From UBA3824 sp017541145 (GTDB taxonomy: Bacteria; Bacteroidota; Bacteroidia; Bacteroidales; UBA3824), in contig CAMVLO010000084.1 in assembly GCA_947168365.1 (NCBI GenBank), positions 1 to 13,666 on the forward strand: a stretch of DNA of 13,666 nucleotides. Direction: 5' to 3'. A program made the position numbers and the translations under genes. Positions 7,039-13,666 of this stretch are shown piece by piece. Within the stretch, counting starts at the first letter, position 1. Each line of letters begins with the position of its first letter. The notes beneath the pieces were generated by a model, which was given only the letters and a program-made list of their open reading frames with translations, was not told where the DNA came from and made no database searches.

Positions 7039-8493
7039 ATGGAAAAACTTGTAGAACTGATAGAAGCCGAGCCGTTTGTTTACGGCATGGAATTCAAAAA
7101 CAAACTAAACCTTACAATATACAAAGGTGAAAATCCTACAATAATCGGAGCTAACGGAGCCGGAAAAACAAAACTTGCAGAATTACTTTGCGGAAAAATA
7201 ATCTGTAGAAGCGGCGAAATGAATTTTTCGTTTCTGCCCCAAGGCGTGCATTATCAGAAAGGCAAAGTAATAAAAGCCGGTTTTGAATCGGCTTACACCA
7301 TGGCGGACTATTCCAACATGTATTATCAGCAACGATTTTCATCAACAGAAAACGAATGGGACGCCGTACAAAATACCGGTATGCCGACAATCAAAGATTT
7401 GTTGGATAAAACCAACGGTTACGACAAAGAATATTGGATACAAAAATTAAAACTGGACCAACTCTCTTACAAAACCCTCATCATGCTTTCGTCCGGAGAA
7501 TTGAGACGTTTTCTTATTGCTAACATCTTGATACAAAAGCCGGAACTGATAATATTCGACAATCCGTTCATCGGGCTTGACGTAGAAATGCGCAAAGATC
7601 TCAACAATCTTTTTAAAGATATAGCCGACAGTCAGCAGATGATATTTATTGTACCGGATGTAAAAGAAATTCCCGAAATTTCAAAATCAGTAATACCTTG
7701 TAAAAACCTCGAATATTTTCCCAAGATGTCCAAAGAGGATTTTTGCGCTGACAAGAAATTTCAAGAAGAAATATTCGGTAAATTAACAGAAAATACTACA
7801 CAACTGCCTGAACCATACGTAAAAACAGAAAGTCAATTTACCCATGCAGCAATTCTAAACGATATTACGATACAATATCAGAAACGAACATTGTTCAAAA
7901 ATTTGAAATGGGATATTCAAAAAGGCGAAAAATGGTCGTTATCAGGACCAAACGGTTCGGGAAAATCCACGTTACTAAGTCTTATAACAGCTGATAATCC
8001 AAGAAGTTACAATATGGATATTACATTATTTGACCGGAAACGCGGCACAGGAGAAAGTATTTGGGATATAAAAAAACGAATCGGATATATTTCGTCGGAA
8101 ATGCACTTATATTTTAGAGAAAACCAATTGTGCAAAAAAGTTGTAGCATCTGGACTCTTTGATACACAAGGACTTTTCAGACAATGCTCCGAACAACAAT
8201 TTGAACTTGCAATTCAAGTAATGAAAACATTCGGAATAGATCATTTGGCAGAAAAGCCATTCTTAAAAATTTCCGACGGGGAACAACGTCTTGTTTTGTT
8301 GGCACGAACAATCATAAAAAATCCCGACTTGTTGATACTTGACGAACCGCTTCACGGGTTGGACGCCAACAACAAAGCAAGAGCCAAAGAAGTTATAAAT
8401 CAATACGCTGCACAATCCGGAAGAACATTGATTCTTGTAACACATGATCCCGACAATATTCCGTCATGTGTTACTCACAGATTTTCGTTGTAA
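7039..8493 (+). CDS. Tandem ABC-type ATP-binding protein (ModF/PhrA-like)
   Basis: This 484-residue protein carries two ATP-binding cassettes and no membrane segments, the layout of E. coli ModF/PhrA, whose role is poorly defined. Domain 1 has GANGAGKT (37-44), Q-loop Gln68, LSSGE signature (150-154) and Walker B LIIFDNP (170-176). Domain 2 has GPNGSGKS (303-310), ISDGEQ signature (411-416), Walker B LLILDEP (431-437) and the H-loop LVTHD (His469). In domain 1 the catalytic Glu is Asn175 and the switch His is replaced (FIVPDV, 203-208), so one of the two composite ATP sites is probably poorly hydrolytic. Domain 2 lacks an obvious Q-loop Gln (GYISSEMH). The gene follows the YihY-type gene by 10 bp with no promoter between, so the pair forms an operon. 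No permease or binding protein is adjacent, and a molybdate link is not supported by context. Confidence 0.88.
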   Translation: MEKLVELIEAEPFVYGMEFKNKLNLTIYKGENPTIIGANGAGKTKLAELLCGKIICRSGEMNFSFLPQGVHYQKGKVIKAGFESAYTMADYSNMYYQQRFSSTENEWDAVQNTGMPTIKDLLDKTNGYDKEYWIQKLKLDQLSYKTLIMLSSGELRRFLIANILIQKPELIIFDNPFIGLDVEMRKDLNNLFKDIADSQQMIFIVPDVKEIPEISKSVIPCKNLEYFPKMSKEDFCADKKFQEEIFGKLTENTTQLPEPYVKTESQFTHAAILNDITIQYQKRTLFKNLKWDIQKGEKWSLSGPNGSGKSTLLSLITADNPRSYNMDITLFDRKRGTGESIWDIKKRIGYISSEMHLYFRENQLCKKVVASGLFDTQGLFRQCSEQQFELAIQVMKTFGIDHLAEKPFLKISDGEQRLVLLARTIIKNPDLLILDEPLHGLDANNKARAKEVINQYAAQSGRTLILVTHDPDNIPSCVTHRFSL

Positions 8494-8520
8494 CAAGATG
8501 ATACACAAACTGTCAAAACA

Positions 8521-8542
8521 TACCTCCATATTGATGGCGGTA
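8521..8542 (+). terminator. Possible hairpin terminator after the ABC gene
   Basis: TACCTCCAT (8521-8529) and ATGGCGGTA (8534-8542) form a 9-bp stem with one mismatch and a 4-nt loop, 28 bp past the ABC stop codon. No T-run follows directly; the nearest is at 8562-8566. It could be a weak terminator or an mRNA-stabilising hairpin. Confidence 0.35.
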
Positions 8543-8597
8543 CAGAAAATCCGGGATATTTTTACAAAAAAAGAATAATAAATTCACAGTCATATTT

Positions 8598-8629
8598 TTA
8601 GGATTTTCAAACAAAAAACAGTAAATTTG
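8598..8629 (+). promoter_or_regulatory. Putative promoter of the Rpn-type nuclease gene
   Basis: TAAATTTG (8622-8629) followed by CAACG matches the -7 element seen before the YihY-type gene (TAAATTTGCAACG in both). The -33 region is only a T-rich stretch near 8596-8602. The start codon at 8661 lies about 30 bp downstream. Confidence 0.5.
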
Positions 8630-8660
8630 CAACGTAGAAAAATTACAAAAAACATCAATT

Positions 8661-9734
8661 ATGGCAAAAGTTTTCAATCCGATATACGATACTGTTTTTA
8701 AATATCTCATGGAGGACAAGAGAGTTGCGAAAGTTCTCCTTAGCGGTATTTTGTCCAAAAACATCATAGACGTTGCCATTAAAAGTCATGAACATATAGT
8801 TCACCGTGGCGACGACTTGCAACTTCTGCGTATTGATTTTGCAGCAACGATTGAAAACTTAGACGGCACAAAAGAAACTGCTACAATAGAACTTCAAAAA
8901 GCCTCTGAGCCGGAAGAAGTTATGCGATTCCGCAGATATTTCGGCATACAGATGGCGAGCGATGACAATGCAGACGCAATTATAAAACACCATCGCGACA
9001 AAGACAAAACTCCATATCAAATATTAAAACCGCGCCATATTTACGGTATTTTCATACTCGGACACAGTCTTGGCAAAGATTACGAATATCCGTTGATAAA
9101 GGGTCGTACCGTATTTACCGATGAAGACGATAACGTTCTGAATTTCAAGACAAAAAGCGAATTCATCAACGGTATGACATACGATTTGTACATCATTCAA
9201 ATTCCGCATTTGCCAGAACGTCCGAAACGTCCTTTAGAGAAAATGCTTCGCGCTTTCGACCAGCGTTACAAGGTGGAAGGCAATGCAAAATTTGTAGATT
9301 TAAACGAAGATGAAGACGATTCTTCCGACTTCAATATTATCCTCAGACGACTTTTTCATGCAACTGTTAACGAGCAACTTCGCGGCGACCTCGACTATGA
9401 AGATTCATTAATTCGTCAAGCTCTATGGGAAAAAGCCGAACGCGAAGAACTCGAATATGAATTGAAAGAAAAAAGAAAAGAAATCGAAGCTAGCAAAAAA
9501 GAAATCGAAGCCAGCAAAAAAGAAATCGAGGCTAGCAAAAAAGAAATCGAAGCTAGCAAAAAAGAAATCGAGGCTGGTAAAAAACAAATCGAGGCCAAAG
9601 ACAAAGAAATCGAAGCCAAAGACTCACAACTTGCGGCATCAATAAAAATGCTGTCATCATTAGGTGTTGATCATACGCAAATTGCAGAAACTCTTAAAAT
9701 CTCTATTGAAGAGGTTCATAAGGTATTGCAATAA
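8661..9734 (+). CDS. Rpn-type PD-(D/E)xK nuclease (PDDEXK_2 family 'transposase')
   Basis: This 357-residue protein belongs to the Rpn/PDDEXK_2 family, often labelled 'PD-(D/E)XK nuclease family transposase'. E. coli Rpn proteins are DNA endonucleases that raise recombination, and some have been linked to phage defence. The N-terminal domain has FNPIYDTVFKYLMED (5-19), then Asp59 in LRIDFAAT and IELQK (76-80, Glu77-x-Gln79). These form the family's catalytic pattern, so the active site looks intact. Residues 254-323 are a highly charged helix that includes seven 7-residue repeats of the type KEIEASK (273-321), encoded by near-identical 21-bp DNA repeats. The tail (about 327-357, LGVDHTQIAETLKISIEEVHKVL) resembles a small helix-turn-helix. 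The gene stands alone with its own promoter. There are no inverted repeats or target duplications around it, so I do not call it an insertion sequence. Confidence 0.88.
   Translation: MAKVFNPIYDTVFKYLMEDKRVAKVLLSGILSKNIIDVAIKSHEHIVHRGDDLQLLRIDFAATIENLDGTKETATIELQKASEPEEVMRFRRYFGIQMASDDNADAIIKHHRDKDKTPYQILKPRHIYGIFILGHSLGKDYEYPLIKGRTVFTDEDDNVLNFKTKSEFINGMTYDLYIIQIPHLPERPKRPLEKMLRAFDQRYKVEGNAKFVDLNEDEDDSSDFNIILRRLFHATVNEQLRGDLDYEDSLIRQALWEKAEREELEYELKEKRKEIEASKKEIEASKKEIEASKKEIEASKKEIEAGKKQIEAKDKEIEAKDSQLAASIKMLSSLGVDHTQIAETLKISIEEVHKVLQ
9477..9623 (+). repeat. Seven in-frame 21-bp tandem repeats inside the Rpn-type gene
   Basis: The unit AAAGAAATCGAAGCTAGCAA(A) occurs in tandem from 9477. Four units encode KEIEASK with only synonymous GCT/GCC and GAA/GAG differences. 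The next three have drifted to KEIEAGK, KQIEAKD and KEIEAKD. The near-identity of the first copies suggests recent duplication by slippage or unequal recombination. Gain or loss of whole units keeps the reading frame, changing only the length of the helical linker between nuclease domain and C-terminal tail. Confidence 0.92.
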
Positions 9735-9906
9735 ATACACACATAATTGTAATTACCTCTAATACAAAATGTTTAGATAATAACATCAATTGGATTAGCA
9801 TTGCATAGTAAAACTATGTCATATTAAATAACAATTCAATATAAAAAATTTTAATACTGCAAATAGCGGTTTATGCAGCGATTATGTTGTTTTCTGGAAT
9901 GCAAAA

Positions 9907-9922
9907 TTTGAGTTAACTCAAA
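9907..9922. promoter_or_regulatory. Perfect 16-bp palindrome upstream of aroC
   Basis: TTTGAGTTAACTCAAA is an exact inverted repeat with no spacer. It is centred about 60 bp upstream of the aroC -7 element and about 92 bp upstream of the start codon. The shape fits a binding site for a dimeric regulator. The remaining sequence from 9735 to 10006 is AT-rich with no gene; a small CATAGT-AAA-ACTATG hairpin lies at 9804-9818. Confidence 0.35.
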
Positions 9923-9974
9923 GAAAGTTTTATTTATCATCACAAAAATTTTAAAACAATAACAAAAAAAATAA

Positions 9975-9982
9975 TACATTTG
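9975..9982 (+). promoter_or_regulatory. Putative -7 element of the aroC transcript
   Basis: TACATTTG followed by CAAC matches TAnnTTTG, 24 bp upstream of the aroC start at 10007. The -33 position near 9951 reads TTAAAAC and is a poor match. Confidence 0.5.
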
Positions 9983-10006
9983 CAACACAGAAACAATTAA
10001 CAAACA

Positions 10007-10996
10007 ATGAATACTTTTGGTAACATCTTTAAAATAAGCATATTCGGAGAATCACACGGCAACGGAATCGGTATAGTAGTAGACGGATGTCCGGCAGGAA
10101 TCAATATCTCTGCCAATGATTTTACTGAAGATCTTGCACGCAGAAAAGCCGGCAAAAAAGGTACAACCCCAAGAAAAGAAGACGATCTTCCGGAATTACT
10201 TTCGGGAGTTTTCAACGGGAAAACCACCGGAGCTCCAATCGCAATACTTTTTCGCAACAACAATACAAAAAGTAAAGACTATTCACAACTTTTTGACCAT
10301 CCGAGACCGGGGCATGCAGATTTTGTAGCAAGACTGAAATACGGCGGTTACAATGATTTTACAGGCGGCGGACATTTTTCGGGACGAATCACTCTCGGTC
10401 TTGTAGCCGCAGGAGTTATCGCAAAAAAGATGCTCGCTCCTATGAAATTTGAAGCCAATATCCTTGAAGCAGGCGGAATGACTGATATTGACAAAGCAAT
10501 AGAAATTGCCCAAGAGAAAAAAGACTCGATTGGAGGTATTGTAGAATGCAAAATCACAAATATACCCGTCGGACTTGGCGAACCGTTTTTTGGAAGTGTA
10601 GAATCCGCAATCAGCAGCGCAGTATTTTCGATACCGGCTGTTAAAGGTATAGAATTTGGAGCCGGATTCAAGGTCGCAAAGATGTCAGGAACAGAAAACA
10701 ACGACAATATCATTGACAGCAAAGGTACTACCGAAACCAACAATGCCGGAGGTATCAACGGAGGAATCACAAACGGAAACGACATCGTTTTTAGAATTGC
10801 GGTAAAACCCACACCGTCGGTATCGTTACCCCAAGAAACTTTCAATATAAAAGATGGCAAAGTAGAGCCGTTGGAAATCGTTGGACGTCACGACCTTTGC
10901 ATTGCATTGAGAGTTCCGCCAGTATTGGAAGCCGCAGCCGCAATTGCTTTGGCTGACCTTAGTTTGATTGCTCAATCGGTAAAACGAGTTTTCTAA
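10007..10996 (+). CDS. aroC: Chorismate synthase
   Basis: The enzyme makes chorismate from 5-enolpyruvylshikimate-3-phosphate, the last shared step to aromatic amino acids and folate, and needs reduced FMN. Conserved pieces are FGESHG with His17 (13-18), RPGHAD with His103 (100-105), GGGHFSGRITLGLVAAGVIAK (120-140), NNAGGINGGITNG (245-257) and GRHDLC (293-298). At 329 residues it is about 30 shorter than the E. coli enzyme. The missing part is in the middle (around 150-165), where many anaerobe enzymes are also compact; all active-site segments remain. The start at 10007 gives the standard N terminus (NTFGNIFKISIFGESHG). The LpxH-like gene follows after 23 bp, so the two are probably co-transcribed, although they serve different pathways. 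Confidence 0.96.
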   Translation: MNTFGNIFKISIFGESHGNGIGIVVDGCPAGINISANDFTEDLARRKAGKKGTTPRKEDDLPELLSGVFNGKTTGAPIAILFRNNNTKSKDYSQLFDHPRPGHADFVARLKYGGYNDFTGGGHFSGRITLGLVAAGVIAKKMLAPMKFEANILEAGGMTDIDKAIEIAQEKKDSIGGIVECKITNIPVGLGEPFFGSVESAISSAVFSIPAVKGIEFGAGFKVAKMSGTENNDNIIDSKGTTETNNAGGINGGITNGNDIVFRIAVKPTPSVSLPQETFNIKDGKVEPLEIVGRHDLCIALRVPPVLEAAAAIALADLSLIAQSVKRVF

Positions 10997-11019
10997 ATAA
11001 CATTTTTTTTTAACAAAAT

Positions 11020-11769
11020 ATGCACGATAAATACTTTTTTGCATCAGACTTCCATTTGGGAGCGCCAAACAAGGAAATCTCTCTGCAAAGAGAACGCAAG
11101 ATTATCCGCTGGCTCGACTATATAAAGCCTCACGCAAAAAGGCTGTATCTACTGGGCGATATATTTGACTATTGGTACGAATGGAACAATGTAATACCCA
11201 AAGGATTTTACAGATTTTTCAACAAACTTGCCGAACTGAGAGACGACGGAGTAGAAATAATATATTTCACCGGCAATCACGACGTATGGCAATATCATTA
11301 TTTGGAAGACGAATTCGGAATAAAAGTTTACAGCAAACCCGAACTCTTTGAAATAGAAGGTCTGAAAATCTATTGCGGTCACGGCGACGGATTGGGTGCA
11401 AAAAGTTTCAGTTACAATATCATAAAATGGGTATTCACCAACAAAATATGTCAATTTATATTTTCAAACTTTTTCCATCCGAATTTTGCGATGTGGATAG
11501 GATTTACATGGAGCAAACACCGCGACGGCTATTCGAGAGAAACATTTCCATTTAGCGACGAAGACGAGCATATCATCAAATATATCAGAAAGATAATGCC
11601 GGAAGTAAAAGCAGATTATTATCTTTTCGGACATCGGCATATCGAAAAAAAATACGATTTGGGTGACAACAAAACCTATATCAACACCGGAGTATGGTAC
11701 AAAATAGCGCCTTACGCCGAAATGAGCAACGGAAAAATAGAATTGAAATATTTTTCTGAAAATCAATAA
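11020..11769 (+). CDS. lpxH: UDP-2,3-diacylglucosamine pyrophosphatase (LpxH-like metallophosphoesterase)
   Basis: In lipid A synthesis LpxH cleaves UDP-2,3-diacylglucosamine to lipid X and UMP at the inner face of the inner membrane. The 249-residue protein shows all metal-binding motifs of the calcineurin-like fold: SDFH (Asp10, His12), LLGDIFDYW (Asp47), GNHD (85-88), GHGD (120-123) and FGHRH (His205, His207). The sequence between, with WYEW after GDIFDY and a long insert of amphipathic helices at about 127-175, fits the Bacteroidota LpxH-like branch. GNHD rather than the GNRD of enterobacterial LpxH also fits that branch. It lies 23 bp after aroC. The rpsP promoter begins 8 bp after its stop codon. 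Another phosphoesterase substrate cannot be excluded from sequence alone. Confidence 0.85.
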   Translation: MHDKYFFASDFHLGAPNKEISLQRERKIIRWLDYIKPHAKRLYLLGDIFDYWYEWNNVIPKGFYRFFNKLAELRDDGVEIIYFTGNHDVWQYHYLEDEFGIKVYSKPELFEIEGLKIYCGHGDGLGAKSFSYNIIKWVFTNKICQFIFSNFFHPNFAMWIGFTWSKHRDGYSRETFPFSDEDEHIIKYIRKIMPEVKADYYLFGHRHIEKKYDLGDNKTYINTGVWYKIAPYAEMSNGKIELKYFSENQ

Positions 11770-11776
11770 AAAATAT

Positions 11777-11807
11777 TTTGCGGAAACAAAAAAAATCCGT
11801 AATTTTG
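11777..11807 (+). promoter_or_regulatory. Strong promoter of the rpsP-rimM-GNAT group
   Basis: TTTG (11777-11780), a 19-bp spacer and TAATTTTG (11800-11807) are a full match to the Bacteroidota promoter. The start is expected near 11814, giving a leader of about 43 nt that is nearly all A/T just before the ATG at 11857, typical of highly translated genes in this phylum. Confidence 0.75.
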
Positions 11808-11856
11808 CCGCGTGAAATTTTTCACAAAATAACTAATAAAAAATTAATTAAGAAAA

Positions 11857-12411
11857 ATGCCTGTTAAAATTAGATTAGCAAGACACGGAAAGAAGGGCTA
11901 CGCACACTATGCAATAGTGATTGCCGACTCAAGAGCGCCACGAGATGGCCGATTCACAGAAAAAATTGGAACTTACAACCCTAACACAGTTCCAGCTGAA
12001 ATCAATATCAACTTCGAAAGAGCTTTGTATTGGATTCAAACAGGTGCTCAACCAACCGATACTTGCAGAACACTCCTCTCTACAAAAGGTGTGTTGTTGA
12101 AAGACCACTTGCTCCGTGGAGTAAAGAAAGGTGCTTTGACAGTAGAACAAGCTGAAGCTAAATTCAACGCTTGGGTTGCTGACAAAGAAAACAAACTCGC
12201 AGCTAAGAAAACCGCTAACTCAGAAGCTAAAAAAGCTGCTGATGCTAAGAGACTCGAAGCTGAAACAAAAGTAAAAGAAGCTCGTCAAGAAGCTATCAAT
12301 GCAAAGAAAGCTGAAGCCGAAGCTGCTGCTAAAGCCGCTGCTGAAGAAGCTAAAGCTGCTGAAACTGAAAACACTGAAGCTCCTGCAACTGATGAAGCAA
12401 AAGCTGAATAA
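11857..12411 (+). CDS. rpsP: 30S ribosomal protein S16 with long Ala/Lys/Glu C-terminal tail
   Basis: S16 is an early-binding protein of the small ribosomal subunit. Residues 1-85 are the conserved core (MPVKIRLARHGKKGYAHY, then DSRAPRDGRFTEKIGTYNP at 24-42). Residues about 90-184 are an extension. It starts with an amphipathic stretch (KGALTVEQAEAKFNAWVADK) and continues as a charged Ala/Lys/Glu helix, roughly doubling the protein compared with E. coli. Such tails are usual in Bacteroidota S16. Codons in the tail are strongly biased (GCT, GAA, AAA), as expected for a highly expressed gene. The last 20 bp overlap the start of rimM in another frame. Confidence 0.97.
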   Translation: MPVKIRLARHGKKGYAHYAIVIADSRAPRDGRFTEKIGTYNPNTVPAEININFERALYWIQTGAQPTDTCRTLLSTKGVLLKDHLLRGVKKGALTVEQAEAKFNAWVADKENKLAAKKTANSEAKKAADAKRLEAETKVKEARQEAINAKKAEAEAAAKAAAEEAKAAETENTEAPATDEAKAE

Positions 12412-12958
12412 ATACTTCGACAAGGCCAATCTAACTAAGTTTGGCTCTATCGCTGCATTTAAAGGCACTAAAGGGGATATTGTGTTGAAACCACAATCCC
12501 TCGATTATGAAATTAATGAATCGGAACCTGTACTCGTTGAAACTGACGGGTACTTGGTTCCGTTTTTTATTGACAATGACTCTGTTTTTTACCAAAAAAA
12601 CGGTGAAATTTCGTTGAAATTCGATAATATCAACTCAAATACTGAAGCCGCAAATCTTATGGGTAAAGATTTGTATGTAGCTACCGAAGATTTGATTTCT
12701 TACGAATCCGAAGACGACGAAGAAGAAATTTTCAAATACAGAAATTGGGAAGTTTACGACCAAAACGATAATCTTTTGGGTAAAATTATTGATATCGATG
12801 ATATACCCGGCAATCCGCTGATTATCATTCACAATTCCTTCAACGAAGAAATTCTCGTACCGCTAAACGCCGCCGAAGTTCTCAGCGAAAACGATACTAT
12901 CAATACCATCAAAATCACAATTCCGGATGGATTGATTGACGCATTGAAAAACAACTAA
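12392..12958 (+). CDS. rimM: Ribosome maturation factor RimM
   Basis: RimM binds S19 in the 30S head and helps late 16S rRNA processing. The 188-residue protein has the N-terminal RimM barrel (FGSIAAFKGTKGDIVLK, about 17-33). An acidic linker (DDEEE) is followed by a PRC-type barrel (WEVYDQNDNLLGKIIDIDD onward; EILVPL near 157). It closes with ITIPDGLIDAL, the usual RimM ending. The open frame reaches back to 12299, but that part is an out-of-frame reading of the rpsP tail (Lys/Leu-rich, unlike RimM), so I chose the ATG at 12392. It overlaps rpsP by 20 bp, which suggests translational coupling. The pairing with rpsP is conserved in many bacteria. Confidence 0.88.
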   Translation: MKQKLNKYFDKANLTKFGSIAAFKGTKGDIVLKPQSLDYEINESEPVLVETDGYLVPFFIDNDSVFYQKNGEISLKFDNINSNTEAANLMGKDLYVATEDLISYESEDDEEEIFKYRNWEVYDQNDNLLGKIIDIDDIPGNPLIIIHNSFNEEILVPLNAAEVLSENDTINTIKITIPDGLIDALKNN

Positions 12959-12973
12959 TTTTAATTTACTTCC

Positions 12974-13501
12974 ATGTTGTTAAGAAATTCCGTAGTAACT
13001 CTCCGTGCATTGGAGCCCGAAGATATTGACTTATTGTATTATTGGGAAAACAATCCGGAAATATGGAAAGTAAGTTCCACAATAGCCCCTCTCTCCAAAT
13101 TTACTCTCAACAACTATATTTTGGAAGAATCTCAAAAAGATATTTTCAGTACCAGACAGTTGCGACTTGTAATAACAGAAACAGATACAGCAAAAATTGT
13201 AGGTTTAATTGATCTTTTTGACTATGAACCTGTTGACCAAAGAGCCTCAATAGGAATCCTCATCAATGAACCGCAAAACCGGCAGAAAGGTTATTCTAAA
13301 AATGCGCTGATTCTTATAGCAGAATATTGCGAAAAAATCCTCGGACTTCACCAACTGTATGCACGCACTGACGAAAATAATTTTGCGAGCATCGCCTTGT
13401 TCAAATCTTGCGGCTATGAACAATGCGGTTTTCTGAAAGATTGGCACAGAAACGAAGACGGCTGGCAAAATCAAATTGAATTTCAGAAAATTTTGAATTA
13501 A
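12974..13501 (+). CDS. GNAT family N-acetyltransferase (SpeG/RimJ-like)
   Basis: This 175-residue protein is a single GNAT domain that moves an acetyl group from acetyl-CoA to an amine. It starts with LRALEPEDIDLLYYWENNPEIW (residues 10-31; quoted here in part) and has RQLRLVI (62-68) and VGLIDLFDYEP (76-86). The acetyl-CoA loop is NRQKGYSKNAL, near 103-113, and the closing piece is LHQLYARTDENNFASIALF. This pattern is common in Bacteroidota proteins related to spermidine acetyltransferase, but the substrate cannot be read from the sequence. It begins 15 bp after rimM with no promoter between, so it shares the rpsP transcript. Acetylation of a ribosomal protein is possible but not shown. Confidence 0.87.
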   Translation: MLLRNSVVTLRALEPEDIDLLYYWENNPEIWKVSSTIAPLSKFTLNNYILEESQKDIFSTRQLRLVITETDTAKIVGLIDLFDYEPVDQRASIGILINEPQNRQKGYSKNALILIAEYCEKILGLHQLYARTDENNFASIALFKSCGYEQCGFLKDWHRNEDGWQNQIEFQKILN

Positions 13502-13509
13502 ACAAAAAA

Positions 13510-13617
13510 TTATTTAATTACGGGACGTTTCATATTTGCACACGGATCGTAATCGTAATAACATGGAATATCAACGAACCAAGTATTCACAAAGTTCATC
13601 AAATTATGTCCACCCAT
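13510..13617 (-). CDS. Possible 35-residue ORF of unknown function
   Basis: The minus strand from the ATG at 13617 reads 35 codons to a TAA at 13512-13510. The product begins MGGHNLMNFVNTWF and ends ANMKRPVIK; it has two Cys, several aromatic residues and a YYDYD cluster. I do not recognise it. Its base composition (codons such as TAC, GAT, CCG, CGT, CCC) is richer in G+C than the very AT-rich DNA on both sides, which suggests real coding sequence. In-frame sense codons continue upstream for five codons to a TAA. It could therefore be a small protein gene or the surviving C-terminal end of a broken gene. It converges on the GNAT gene. An AT-rich inverted repeat (AATTAAA 13496-13502, TTTAATT 13513-13519) lies between their ends. 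Confidence 0.35.
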   Translation of the reverse strand: MGGHNLMNFVNTWFVDIPCYYDYDPCANMKRPVIK

Positions 13618-13666
13618 TGGCGGAATAAAAATTTATAATAATTAAGAAAAAATTTATATAAAAAAG

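Noticed and set aside
8661..9734. Insertion sequence based on the 'transposase' label of the family
   Set aside because: No terminal inverted repeats or target duplications are visible. The family is a host nuclease family despite the label.
9804..9818. Terminator of the Rpn-type gene
   Set aside because: The stem is only 6 bp (CATAGT/ACTATG), with no T-run after it, 70 bp past the stop codon.
10348..10860. 170-codon open frame on the minus strand inside aroC
   Set aside because: It is antisense to a complete, well-conserved chorismate synthase and shows no protein motif.
12299..12391. N-terminal extension of RimM
   Set aside because: The 31 codons are an out-of-frame reading of the S16 tail, made almost only of Lys and Leu. 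RimM homology begins after the ATG at 12392.

Overview
The window looks like chromosome of a member of the Bacteroidota, probably Bacteroidales. The DNA is AT-rich. Start codons lack Shine-Dalgarno sequences and sit behind A/T-rich leaders. Several genes are preceded by the Bacteroidota-type promoter (TTTG, about 19 nt, then TAnnTTTG). Ribosomal protein S16 carries the long Ala/Lys/Glu tail common in this phylum, and an LpxH-type lipid A enzyme points to a Gram-negative envelope. The organism assignment is inferred from these features; no search was run.

Left part (1-5475, minus strand). The window opens inside the first 14 codons of a ribonuclease HI gene that runs off the left edge. Next come a secreted GHL10/DUF187-type glycoside hydrolase-like protein and an AAA ATPase of the DUF234 type with a C-terminal nuclease-like domain. 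A 414-bp intergenic region follows, holding three copies of a 45-bp palindromic repeat at an exact 55-bp period and a clear intrinsic terminator. The terminator belongs to the DEAD-box RNA helicase at 3631-5475.

Middle (5476-9734, plus strand). A divergent promoter region separates the helicase from a likely two-gene operon: a YihY/BrkB-type six-helix membrane protein and a tandem ATP-binding-cassette protein resembling ModF/PhrA. Behind its own promoter is an Rpn-type PD-(D/E)xK nuclease gene whose 3' part contains seven in-frame 21-bp repeats.

Right part (9735-13666). Chorismate synthase (aroC) is followed 23 bp later by an LpxH-like phosphoesterase. A strong promoter then starts a compact group: rpsP (S16), rimM (overlapping rpsP by 20 bp) and a GNAT acetyltransferase. 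S16 and its maturation factor RimM form a well-known functional pair. A possible 35-residue ORF faces this group from the right edge.

Most of the window is ordinary housekeeping sequence. The parts most worth a second look are the 55-bp-period palindromic array upstream of the ATPase gene, the repeat-bearing Rpn gene and the small terminal ORF. I see no convincing new multi-gene system.
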